This document shows, in pieces, positions 1 through 6,752 of a stretch of DNA of 10,641 nt (position 1 is its first letter; every line of letters starts with the position of its first letter). A program made the position numbers and the translations under genes. The notes under the pieces are model-generated. The model was given only the letters and a program-made list of their open reading frames with translations. It ran no database searches and was not told where the DNA came from. This stretch comes from Phycisphaerales bacterium (GTDB taxonomy: Bacteria > Planctomycetota > Phycisphaerae > Phycisphaerales > SM1A02), in contig JASMLY010000066.1 in the NCBI GenBank assembly GCA_030748455.1, positions 1 through 10,641 of the forward strand, written 5' to 3'.

Positions 1-1
1 C

Positions 2-2308
2 GATTGTATAGATACCACATGTTCTTCGAACGCAGGGTGTTGCCTTGGTAGCGGAAGTTGCATCGGAGTGTTTTCGGTAACTGAGTGCGACACTCTAGGT
101 GGAGAATATTTAGGTCTGTCTACGAGTTGTAGCGACAGTAGTTGTGTATCCGGAGCGTGTTGTTTACCTAATGGCAGTTGCATGGATGTTTGGGATGTTG
201 ACTTTTGCGAATCATCGCTAGAAGGTTCATTTTTCGGATCTACCTCCTGCTCAAGTGAGCCTTGTGTTCCTACAGGTGCCTGTTGTTTAGGAAGTGGTAG
301 CTGCATCAGTATGATGGATTCTCTAAACTCTTCTGGAGAAATTCAACAAACTGGAGCTTCAGAATGCCACGAACTAGGTGGTTCTTATTTTTCCGGTGTG
401 GCATGCGATTCTTTGGAATGCGGAGGTGCTTGTTGTTTTACTGCAGGAGATGATGATTCATTATTCTGTGAAGAGATCACAAGAGACATTTGTGAAAATA
501 CACTTCTTGGTTCTTTTCAAGGGTACGGAAGCGAATGTTCTGGTGAACCATGTTGTGATGTATTTGAAGGTGCTTGTTGTTTCGAAAATGCGTGCTATGA
601 AGTTACAGAGGAAGTTTGTAGTAACCTAGGCGCTAAAGCGATCTTTAATGGGATAAGCTCATCATGTGAAGATGGGTCTTGTGCTACAGAAGCATGTTGT
701 CTTGCAGATGGAAATTGTGAAAACGTTCTCTCAACGACGTGTCAAGATTTGGGAGGAACAGTTAGTGGAGGCGGTTGTTCAGAAAACTCTTGCAGTGGAG
801 AAGTACCAGATTCTTTTGACATTGGTGCATGTTGTATTACAGACCTCCAAATTTGCGAAACGGTGAGATCGTCAACTTGTGATGACCTCAGCGGCGCATT
901 TATGGGAACAGATACAACTTGTTACGATTCAAACTGCCCAGCAGTGTTTGAAGGAGCTTGTTGCTTAGCTTCTGAAGGCTGTGTTACCGTTCCACAATCA
1001 GTTTGCACAATTATTGGTGGTACGTACCAAGGTGATGCTACGAGTTGTTGCGAAGGGGTTTGCGAAAGCGGAGCGTGTTGTTTAGCAACTGGTGAGTGCG
1101 AGCAAGCACAAGTTAATATATGTAATGATCTCAATGGCAATTACCTTGGTGCAACGATATTGTGTATCGATGACCCCTGCGCAGATATTCTAGAAGGAGC
1201 ATGTTGCCTTGAGAATAATTTCTGCATTACTGTGACTCAGGAAGCATGTTTAGATAAGACCGGTATTTATCAAGGAGATGGCACAAGCTGTGGCAATGCA
1301 CCATGTACTGTTGGCGCATGTTGTTTATCGGATGGTTTGTGCGAACAGATGACCCTTGCAATGTGCGATCAATTAGTGGGATCATACGAAGGTGATGGAG
1401 TAGCGTGTGTTGATTCCTCATGTGTTGCACCCTTTTCAATTGGGCGTTGCTGTTTAGATACAGATGAATGCGCTGATTTGTCCAGGAACCGTTGTGATTC
1501 GTTGGCAGGTATTTGGGATGGTACAACTTCCTGTGCCCTTGACCAATGTGCTCCAAATCTTGAGGGTGCATGCTGTATCTCTTTGGAATCATGTGTCAAT
1601 ATCCCAGAAACAGCGTGTGTGAATCTTGGCGGTTTGTATCAGGGTGACGGTTCGTCGTGCAATCTTGGCCCCTGCGCTGTAGGTTCTTGTTGTTTAATCA
1701 CATTCGAATGTACAGAGTTAACTTCCTTCAATTGTCTAGAGGTGGGCGGGGAGTACAGTGGTGATGGTACTCTTTGTGCAGATGGACTCTGTTGTTGTGT
1801 GGGTGGATCAAGTGTACCCGGTAGGCCTGATGGTGCATGTTGTTTAGGTATTGGCGAGTGTGTAGAAATTACGGAGATCTCATGCACTTTGCTTCTAGGT
1901 GCGTATCAAGGTGATGAGACTTTATGCTCTAGTACGATTTGTGAAATAGGAGCATGTTGCTTACCTAGTTCTAGTTGTATGGAAGTGACAGAAACTTTTT
2001 GTACAACAAATGGCGGCGAATTCACCGCTGGAACGCTATGTAATGATTGCGATCTCGATTGCGCTGTTGATATTGGCGCATGTTGTTTGCCGACTGGGCA
2101 ATGCAAAATCGTCACAGAGGACACATGTAATGGGCTTGATGGTTTGTATATGGGTCCTGGGTCAGATTGTAATAGTACAGATTGTGGCTTAGGTGCTTGT
2201 TGCGTATCGAGCGGAAGTTGCCTTATGGTTATTGATGCAGATGCATGTGAATTTATCAGTGGTTCTTATCAGGGTGATGGCTCTCTTTGCGGTACAACTA
2301 CTTGTGAT
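2..2308 (+). repeat. Array of 18 complete six-cysteine GACC protein repeats, plus the tail of an earlier one
   Basis: Each unit is about 36-50 residues and follows roughly G-A-C-C-L-x(3-4)-C-x(7)-C-x(2)-L-x-G-x-[YF]-x-G-[DT]-x(2-3)-C-x(4)-C. The first visible residues (DCIDTTC) are the tail of another unit, so the array extends left of the window. Copies are diverged in both protein and codon choice, so this is an old protein-level array rather than a recent DNA expansion. Most units have six cysteines, consistent with three internal disulfides in an oxidising compartment. Units 4, 8, 14 and 16 have one or two extra. I recognise the repeat as common in Phycisphaerae secreted proteins but know no named domain or function for it. 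Confidence 0.9.
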
Positions 2309-5248
2309 CCGCATTACCTAGTAACCCCAGATCGAAACGAATGCCCTCAGGAAACGGTGGGTGTCGTGCAATTAGCGAATCCGTTTGCTCATCCGGTAGA
2401 TCTCACTGATTTTACTGTTGAGTTTTTCGGGCAGCGATTTTCTCTAAGTAGTTTGCCCTCTAATCAACGCACGTTGTACCCAACTACACCAGAAAACCCT
2501 TCAACATTGATTTTGTATGCGATCTCAGAAGTGGAAAATCTAGATATTCCACTTGAAGAGAACCCTCCGCCTGTGCCAAACAACCAATTTATTGCAGACT
2601 GGTTAGATTTTCTTGATCTAGACAGTTCAGATCATCCAATTGGAGATGAAGGCACAATTATTCATCCTGTGCCAAGTTCCTCGTGGAGTACAAAACGAGA
2701 ATATTACGATGACCTTGAAGACGACCAGAAGCACGCAGTTGCGATCTATCGCTCGGATGATGATCAACTCGTTCTTGTAGATAGATTAGACCGCCCAGAT
2801 GAGATGAATAAGTTCTACAATCGCATTGTTGAAGATATGGAACTCGAGTGGAGTAAAGTAGACAAAACAGATGACGCTGATGATGGATTTATCGATACTG
2901 AGATTCCTGTAGATGACCCTTCGAATCCGCATGATGTACTGTTTGTACAATGGGATCGAGCTACTCGTGCTTGGGGAGTTGATATTCCTGATTTAGGTGG
3001 GTGGCACAATGGAACCTATGACAGTTGGGAACGTAATCCTCGATATGTTTTCTCCTCACGAGATTACATTCGTAGCTTAGAACAACTTGATGTCATCAAT
3101 AACGCTGAACAAGAGCCATTGATCGATCATGTGTCGGTCTTTTCTTGGAAGTGGGAAGGGGCAGATCCTGAAGATCCTGATGATATGACCAGAACAGAAG
3201 TCCCTGATACGCCAATTGATGACGATGCGTTGCCTGATATCGACCCCGACCCTTGGTTTAGCGTTGAAACGTGGTCTCCTCGTGCTGATTCAAATTTGAC
3301 AGATGACGGTATCGTCGCTGGTGGACTTCGCAATCGAAAACCAACGTATTTTGATATGAATAGAGCAGATGGAGGATTCCCAGATAAAGGGTGGTATGGG
3401 CAATCTCGTGTGAGTATCGATACGTCTGACCAATCCAATCGATTAGTTAATCAAGCACCTCTAGGTGTATCAGAAGGGGCTTGGGTTGCACATCCCTACA
3501 CACAAGATGGCACCTTTGCTGCAAATCCAGGTTTTTTGGATATCGAGTTACTCATTGACGATTCACCAGACGGTATTGAAGAGAACGAAGCACTAGGAGA
3601 GGATCTCGATGGTGATTTTGGTGATGGTCCTGAGTTCTTAGGAGAAGCAGAACGAGATATGCCTTTCTCGTTTGCGATGCAAATGCTGCTAAAAGATGGT
3701 GATTTCGAACAAGTTGGAGAAGTCCTTAATTGCTGGATATTTGGGCACATGGTCGAAGGTGATGGTGGTGTTGATGAAGTTGGAAATGACACTCCATTCA
3801 ACCCAATCCAAAATGCTGATCAACACTTGCATGTAACAGGAGGCCCATTCGCTGGGGGAGATATACATGACACTGGTACAGTCGTCACCTTTAGCGAGTT
3901 TATGTATCCTCGAATGCACCTAGAAGATGCAGGGTCTGATCTTGTACGTGCAAAATTTGAGGATTCAGAGTATATCTGGGATTGGTGGGCGCCGATCACT
4001 GCATCAAGGATATATACAACGTTCGTTGATGATCCTAACACCAACGAAGATGATACATATCGTACAGAGTACGTGCTTGATGCGAAAGTTAATAGATTAC
4101 GCTTTGATCAAACCCCAATTGATAGTGATGGCGTTGACGAATTTGGTGTGGCTATATCGCCCGATCAAAACAAAGTTGCATTGCCTCTGGCAGTTGGTGG
4201 AACACAGGCAGGCTTCTCCAATGGCAGTTATGTTGTATATGAATATCCTTGGCCTAGACTTTCAGTGGCAAGCAGAGTCTTGGATTTGTTCGTGTGTGAT
4301 GGTCCAGCAAGACTCGGTGGAGATGAAGTCGATGATGCAGGGTTCGCATTTGGCCCACAAAAAACCGATTTGCAATGGTTTTCCTTTTACAACGCAAACG
4401 GGTTTACAGGGAAGTCCACTCCAGGCATGATCAATATCAACACAGCAACAGTTGAAGCGATGCGAGCATTGCCACACTTTAATAAGATCGTGCACGCAAC
4501 ACAGAATGCAAACGTAGATGTTGATGATCCAACAGACTTTGATATTTCTGCAGATGTAAACCCCCGTACATTACTCCCAGAATCAATTGTTCAATGGAGA
4601 GAGAAATACGATGGCGCGATAGATCAAATCACCAGTAGTGGATATGTTGGTGGTCCTGATTATGATTCACTGAATATTGATTTGGCTCTACCAAATAATT
4701 CACTTCTTGAGGAAACGAGGGGTTATGCCTCTGCTTCTGAAATTGGTATGCTTTTGTCCGGCTCATCTATTGACCAGTCTTCTTCAATTCGCGTTGTTTC
4801 TGAGCCTTGGAGTTCAACAACACATCAAGCAGTACGAGCAAATGACGCTTGGCGAATTGACTATGCGGGAAGAGAGCCATTCTCATATTCTGGTTCAGGG
4901 AATGAGTTTAACATCGGTAGTGGCTACGGCACTCACATTAGTACCGATGTCATTAAGCCATATTACCAAGAGCATAACTTGAAAGGCGACCGCGTCAGTG
5001 GAGACGCAGAGGAATTGAACCTCCTGCTATCGGGCGTTTCAAACTTGATTACTACGACAAGCGACGTCTTTACGGTACACATGCGAATCCGTACATTTAG
5101 GCGCAACCCAATATCTAATGTGTGGGACGCGACCGATCTTGACTATATTATTGATGACTCGCGGTACGTCATGCTTGTAGATCGCAGCGAGGTCAACAAT
5201 CCGCAGGATAAACCGAAGATCTTGTACTTTGAAAAACTGCCGAACTAG
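2..5248 (+). CDS. Large GACC-repeat protein with GspK-like C-terminal region (5' end outside window)
   Basis: The reading frame is open from base 2 to the TAG at 5246-5248 (1748 codons visible). The GTG at 68 lies inside a repeat, so it is not the start; the true start is left of the window. Residues 1-769 are a tandem array of six-cysteine 'GACCL' repeats. After about base 2309 only three cysteines remain. That part is acidic and opens with a stretch containing VQLANPFAHPVDLTDF, which recalls lamin-tail-like or planctomycete surface proteins. Near the end come PGMININTATVEAMRALP (4421-4474), then LPESIVQWREKYDG, RGYASASEIGML and SNLITTTSDVFTVHMRIR. This order resembles the helix-hairpin-helix and terminal region of GspK-type minor pseudopilins. 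I infer a large extracytoplasmic protein tied to a type II secretion or type IV pilus-like system. The CDS is certain; the function is tentative, because the N-terminus that would show a pilin-type leader is missing. Confidence 0.9.
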   Translation, partial: DCIDTTCSSNAGCCLGSGSCIGVFSVTECDTLGGEYLGLSTSCSDSSCVSGACCLPNGSCMDVWDVDFCESSLEGSFFGSTSCSSEPCVPTGACCLGSGSCISMMDSLNSSGEIQQTGASECHELGGSYFSGVACDSLECGGACCFTAGDDDSLFCEEITRDICENTLLGSFQGYGSECSGEPCCDVFEGACCFENACYEVTEEVCSNLGAKAIFNGISSSCEDGSCATEACCLADGNCENVLSTTCQDLGGTVSGGGCSENSCSGEVPDSFDIGACCITDLQICETVRSSTCDDLSGAFMGTDTTCYDSNCPAVFEGACCLASEGCVTVPQSVCTIIGGTYQGDATSCCEGVCESGACCLATGECEQAQVNICNDLNGNYLGATILCIDDPCADILEGACCLENNFCITVTQEACLDKTGIYQGDGTSCGNAPCTVGACCLSDGLCEQMTLAMCDQLVGSYEGDGVACVDSSCVAPFSIGRCCLDTDECADLSRNRCDSLAGIWDGTTSCALDQCAPNLEGACCISLESCVNIPETACVNLGGLYQGDGSSCNLGPCAVGSCCLITFECTELTSFNCLEVGGEYSGDGTLCADGLCCCVGGSSVPGRPDGACCLGIGECVEITEISCTLLLGAYQGDETLCSSTICEIGACCLPSSSCMEVTETFCTTNGGEFTAGTLCNDCDLDCAVDIGACCLPTGQCKIVTEDTCNGLDGLYMGPGSDCNSTDCGLGACCVSSGSCLMVIDADACEFISGSYQGDGSLCGTTTCDPHYLVTPDRNECPQETVGVVQLANPFAHPVDLTDFTVEFFGQRFSLSSLPSNQRTLYPTTPENPSTLILYAISEVENLDIPLEENPPPVPNNQFIADWLDFLDLDSSDHPIGDEGTIIHPVPSSSWSTKREYYDDLEDDQKHAVAIYRSDDDQLVLVDRLDRPDEMNKFYNRIVEDMELEWSKVDKTDDADDGFIDTEIPVDDPSNPHDVLFVQWDRATRAWGVDIPDLGGWHNGTYDSWERNPRYVFSSRDYIRSLEQLDVINNAEQEPLIDHVSVFSWKWEGADPEDPDDMTRTEVPDTPIDDDALPDIDPDPWFSVETWSPRADSNLTDDGIVAGGLRNRKPTYFDMNRADGGFPDKGWYGQSRVSIDTSDQSNRLVNQAPLGVSEGAWVAHPYTQDGTFAANPGFLDIELLIDDSPDGIEENEALGEDLDGDFGDGPEFLGEAERDMPFSFAMQMLLKDGDFEQVGEVLNCWIFGHMVEGDGGVDEVGNDTPFNPIQNADQHLHVTGGPFAGGDIHDTGTVVTFSEFMYPRMHLEDAGSDLVRAKFEDSEYIWDWWAPITASRIYTTFVDDPNTNEDDTYRTEYVLDAKVNRLRFDQTPIDSDGVDEFGVAISPDQNKVALPLAVGGTQAGFSNGSYVVYEYPWPRLSVASRVLDLFVCDGPARLGGDEVDDAGFAFGPQKTDLQWFSFYNANGFTGKSTPGMININTATVEAMRALPHFNKIVHATQNANVDVDDPTDFDISADVNPRTLLPESIVQWREKYDGAIDQITSSGYVGGPDYDSLNIDLALPNNSLLEETRGYASASEIGMLLSGSSIDQSSSIRVVSEPWSSTTHQAVRANDAWRIDYAGREPFSYSGSGNEFNIGSGYGTHISTDVIKPYYQEHNLKGDRVSGDAEELNLLLSGVSNLITTTSDVFTVHMRIRTFRRNPISNVWDATDLDYIIDDSRYVMLVDRSEVNNPQDKPKILYFEKLPN
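4406..5245 (+). other. GspK-like helix-hairpin-helix and terminal region within the large protein
   Basis: The segment begins just before PGMININTATVEAMRALP. 'G-x-I-N-I-N-T-A' followed by 'ALP' is the usual signature of the helix-hairpin-helix segment in GspK pseudopilins and ComEA-like proteins. It is followed by a R/E-rich helix (VQWREKYDG), an 'S-x-S-E-I-G-M-L' stretch at the place of the GspK 'basic requirement to check S-x-x-E-L' segment, and a beta-rich end (TTSDVFTVHMRIRTFR, then YVMLVDRSEV and KILYFEKLP). Similar endings occur in large planctomycete proteins annotated as secretion or pilus related. The motif reading is mine from memory of the families; no profile search was run. Confidence 0.5.
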
Positions 5249-5276
5249 GCTACTGCCCCATTACAAGTCTTTTTTG

Positions 5277-5325
5277 CTCGTCCCGCCACGCTCATCCGCA
5301 AAATGACTGGTGGGGCGAGTTTTTT
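5277..5325 (+). terminator. Intrinsic terminator after the large repeat gene
   Basis: CTCGTCCCGCCA (5277-5288) pairs with TGGTGGGGCGAG (5308-5319) over 12 base pairs, two of them G-U wobbles, across a 19-base loop. Six T residues follow immediately (5320-5325). It lies 28 bases after the stop codon and separates the two GACC genes into different transcription units. Confidence 0.85.
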
Positions 5326-5355
5326 GTGTGGGAGCTAAGAATACATGGTATTTGT

Positions 5356-5384
5356 TTGTAAATCATGCAACTATCGTTTATTCT
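5356..5384 (+). promoter_or_regulatory. Candidate promoter of the second GACC gene
   Basis: TTGTAA (5356-5361) and TATTCT (5379-5384) are separated by 17 bases; each matches four of six bases of the sigma-70 type consensus. A start near 5391 would give a leader of about 55 bases that includes the palindrome at 5396-5407 and the ribosome binding site. The position between a terminator and a gene with its own ribosome binding site supports a promoter somewhere here, but these exact boxes are a guess. Confidence 0.3.
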
Positions 5385-5395
5385 CAACGAAGAAT

Positions 5396-5407
5396 ACTAC
5401 ATGTAGT
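5396..5407. promoter_or_regulatory. Perfect 12-bp palindrome upstream of the second GACC gene
   Basis: ACTACATGTAGT equals its own reverse complement. It has no loop, so it is more like a dimer-binding DNA site than an RNA hairpin. It sits 40 bases before the ATG and just downstream of the proposed transcription start, where a repressor could act. One palindrome of this size may also be chance. Confidence 0.25.
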
Positions 5408-5433
5408 TACAGAATCTTAGATTTTATAGAAAC

Positions 5434-5439
5434 AAGGAG
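5434..5439 (+). promoter_or_regulatory. Strong ribosome binding site that sets the start of the second GACC gene
   Basis: AAGGAG lies 7 bases before the ATG at 5447. It decides against an in-frame ATG at 5345, which would place 34 residues before a good signal peptide. It is the only convincing Shine-Dalgarno sequence among the genes in this window. Confidence 0.85.
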
Positions 5440-5446
5440 TTCACCT

Positions 5447-6679
5447 ATGCGTTTGTTTACACTCATATTAGCTGTGACTGTTTGCGCCTGTACGGGAATT
5501 GCCCGTGCTCAAGATGGAATGGGCGCTTGTTGTTTTTCAGACGGATGTCAGGTGATGCCTGAGTCTATTTGCGTTCAACTCGGTGGGGATTGGCAGGGGG
5601 CTGGTTCTACTTGTGCCGATTCATGCGGTGGACATAACTTCGGCGCGTGTTGTTTAGCGGGGCAGTGTGTTGATACAACAGAAGAATTGTGTGTCTCTCA
5701 GGGCGGAGACTGGTTGGGTTCCGAATCCTGCGAATCTGCCGTGTGTCTTGACCCTGTCGGAGCCTGCTGTATTACAAATGAATGCGTTGAACTTACGCAA
5801 TTGCACTGCGCACAAGAAGGCGGAGACTGGCAAGGTGAAAACACGATTTGTAGCACTGATGTTTGTGGTGGTGGATCTACAGAAGGAGCTTGCTGTGTTA
5901 ACGCTTCTTGCTACATGCTCACAATGGAACACTGCGCAGCTGAAGGTGGTCAATGGCATGGAATGAGTTGCGACACTGTGGAATGCGATGACATTACAGT
6001 TGGCGCTTGCTGCATTGAAGGTGATTGCTTTATGGCTGGTATGGAAGAATGTTACGTTGATGGTGGTCAGTGGCATCCCGATAGTTGTGAACATGTTGAA
6101 TGCAGCGGTGCGATCGGTGCTTGTTGTGTAGAAGATATGTGTTTCGATATAACTGAAGAACACTGTTTTAGCGAAGGTGGCACTTGGTTCCCAACAGGGT
6201 GCGATGCAATTGAATGCTCGATCAATGAGTCAGGCGCTTGCTGTGTTGAAGGATACTGCGAAGAAGTTACTGAAATGATGTGCAACAAAGTAGCTGGTGA
6301 GTTTCATGGAGTTGGTTCTACTTGTGAGATCGTAGAGTGTAGCCAACCAGAAGATGGAGCGTGCTGTGTAGAGAACATCTGCCTCATGATCACTGAAATG
6401 CATTGTTTCAATGAAGGTGGTGATTGGCAGGGTGCTGGTACTCACTGTGAAGATATAGATTGTGGTGGTGGTTCGATGGTTGGAGCATGCTGCATCAACG
6501 GTGGCTGCTTGATGCTCTTCGAAGAAGAATGTTTCTCAGTTGCAGGATCCTTTGATGGATCAGCACATTGTGAAGTAGTTGACTGTCCAACTTCTTGTGA
6601 GGGTGATGTCAACGGTGATGGTGTCGTTAATGTTGATGACATCTTGATTGTCATTGCTGCTTGGGGAGCTTGCATGTAA
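5447..6679 (+). CDS. Secreted nine-repeat GACC protein with dockerin-like tail
   Basis: This is a 410-residue protein. Residues 1-21 form a Sec signal peptide: M-R start, hydrophobic LFTLILAVTV core, and an A-R-A site before QDG. From residue 26 there are nine GACC repeats of 37-42 residues, each with exactly six cysteines. Residues 384-410 are one calcium-binding loop, DVNGDGVVNVDD, followed by ILIVIAAWGAC. Two cysteines flank this tail, giving 56 in the mature protein, an even number. Unlike the upstream protein, the units carry Trp in 'GGDWQG' or 'GGQWHG', and units 3-8 are enriched in His and Met. I infer a rigid disulfide-bonded exported protein, perhaps on the surface or in the periplasm. 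The start rests on the ribosome binding site and signal peptide. No enzymatic motif is seen, and the function is unknown. Confidence 0.92.
   Translation: MRLFTLILAVTVCACTGIARAQDGMGACCFSDGCQVMPESICVQLGGDWQGAGSTCADSCGGHNFGACCLAGQCVDTTEELCVSQGGDWLGSESCESAVCLDPVGACCITNECVELTQLHCAQEGGDWQGENTICSTDVCGGGSTEGACCVNASCYMLTMEHCAAEGGQWHGMSCDTVECDDITVGACCIEGDCFMAGMEECYVDGGQWHPDSCEHVECSGAIGACCVEDMCFDITEEHCFSEGGTWFPTGCDAIECSINESGACCVEGYCEEVTEMMCNKVAGEFHGVGSTCEIVECSQPEDGACCVENICLMITEMHCFNEGGDWQGAGTHCEDIDCGGGSMVGACCINGGCLMLFEEECFSVAGSFDGSAHCEVVDCPTSCEGDVNGDGVVNVDDILIVIAAWGACM
5522..6598 (+). repeat. Nine six-cysteine GACC repeats (Trp-type)
   Basis: The units follow G-A-C-C-[VILF]-x(2-3)-C-x(7)-C-x(3)-G-[GE]-x-[WF]-x(2-6)-C-x(3-4)-C. 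They are more uniform in length and cysteine count than those of the neighbouring gene. Linkers vary: several contain Gly-rich 'CGGGS' segments (after units 3 and 8), others are short acidic stretches. This looks like a separate subfamily of the same repeat rather than a recent copy of the upstream array. Confidence 0.92.
6596..6676 (+). other. Single-loop dockerin-like calcium-binding tail
   Basis: The loop D-V-N-G-D-G-V-V-N-V-D-D has acidic or amide side chains at positions 1, 3, 5, 9 and 12, as in the type I dockerin or EF-hand-like loop. It is followed by the hydrophobic helix ILIVIAAWG. A full type I dockerin has two such loops; this has one. Planctomycete secreted proteins often end this way, and no cohesin or cellulosome is implied. 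Confidence 0.8.
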
Positions 6680-6704
6680 GCAATAAGAGAATCCTAACGA
6701 GATC

Positions 6705-6740
6705 GAAGGGCGTAGGCGCATTGCTCCTACGCCCTTCTTG
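6705..6740 (+). terminator. Hairpin after the second GACC gene, probable terminator
   Basis: GAAGGGCGTAGG (6705-6716) pairs perfectly with CCTACGCCCTTC (6726-6737) around a 9-base loop. The T tract after it is weak (TTGTA), so termination may be partial. It starts 25 bases after the stop codon and ends directly before the proposed -10 box of uppS. Confidence 0.65.
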
Positions 6741-6746
6741 TATGAT
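6741..6746 (+). promoter_or_regulatory. Candidate -10 box of uppS
   Basis: TATGAT matches five of six bases of TATAAT and ends 6 bases before the ATG at 6753, so a transcript starting 6-7 bases downstream would be leaderless. No good -35 box was found; the region expected to hold it falls inside the preceding hairpin. Confidence 0.35.
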
Positions 6747-6752
6747 GATCAG

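Noticed and set aside
68..70. GTG as the start of the large repeat gene
   Set aside because: The frame continues upstream without a stop to base 2 and encodes a full repeat (CC at 38-43). The GTG lies within that repeat and has no ribosome binding site.
2..2308. CRISPR-like or recent tandem DNA repeat
   Set aside because: The roughly 117-150 base periodicity is always a multiple of three, copies are diverged at synonymous sites, and there are no identical short repeats with unique spacers.
5345..5446. N-terminal extension of the second repeat gene containing a C-x2-C, zinc-ribbon-like stretch
   Set aside because: A strong AAGGAG and a clean signal peptide begin at 5447. The upstream ATG has no ribosome binding site, and the extension would bury the signal peptide.
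5447..5512. Lipoprotein signal in the second repeat protein (Cys at residues 13 and 15)
   Set aside because: The residues before those cysteines do not fit a lipobox, and a better A-R-A cleavage site follows.
5654..6163. Long open frame on the minus strand opposite the nine-repeat gene, and similar ones at 922-1140, 1227-1592 and 1639-1887
   Set aside because: They mirror the periodic cysteine codons of the real repeat genes, have no start signals and resemble no protein family. The plus-strand frames are clearly coding.
6596..6676. Cellulosome dockerin
   Set aside because: Only one loop is present, no cohesin or glycoside hydrolase is nearby, and such tails are common on unrelated planctomycete secreted proteins.
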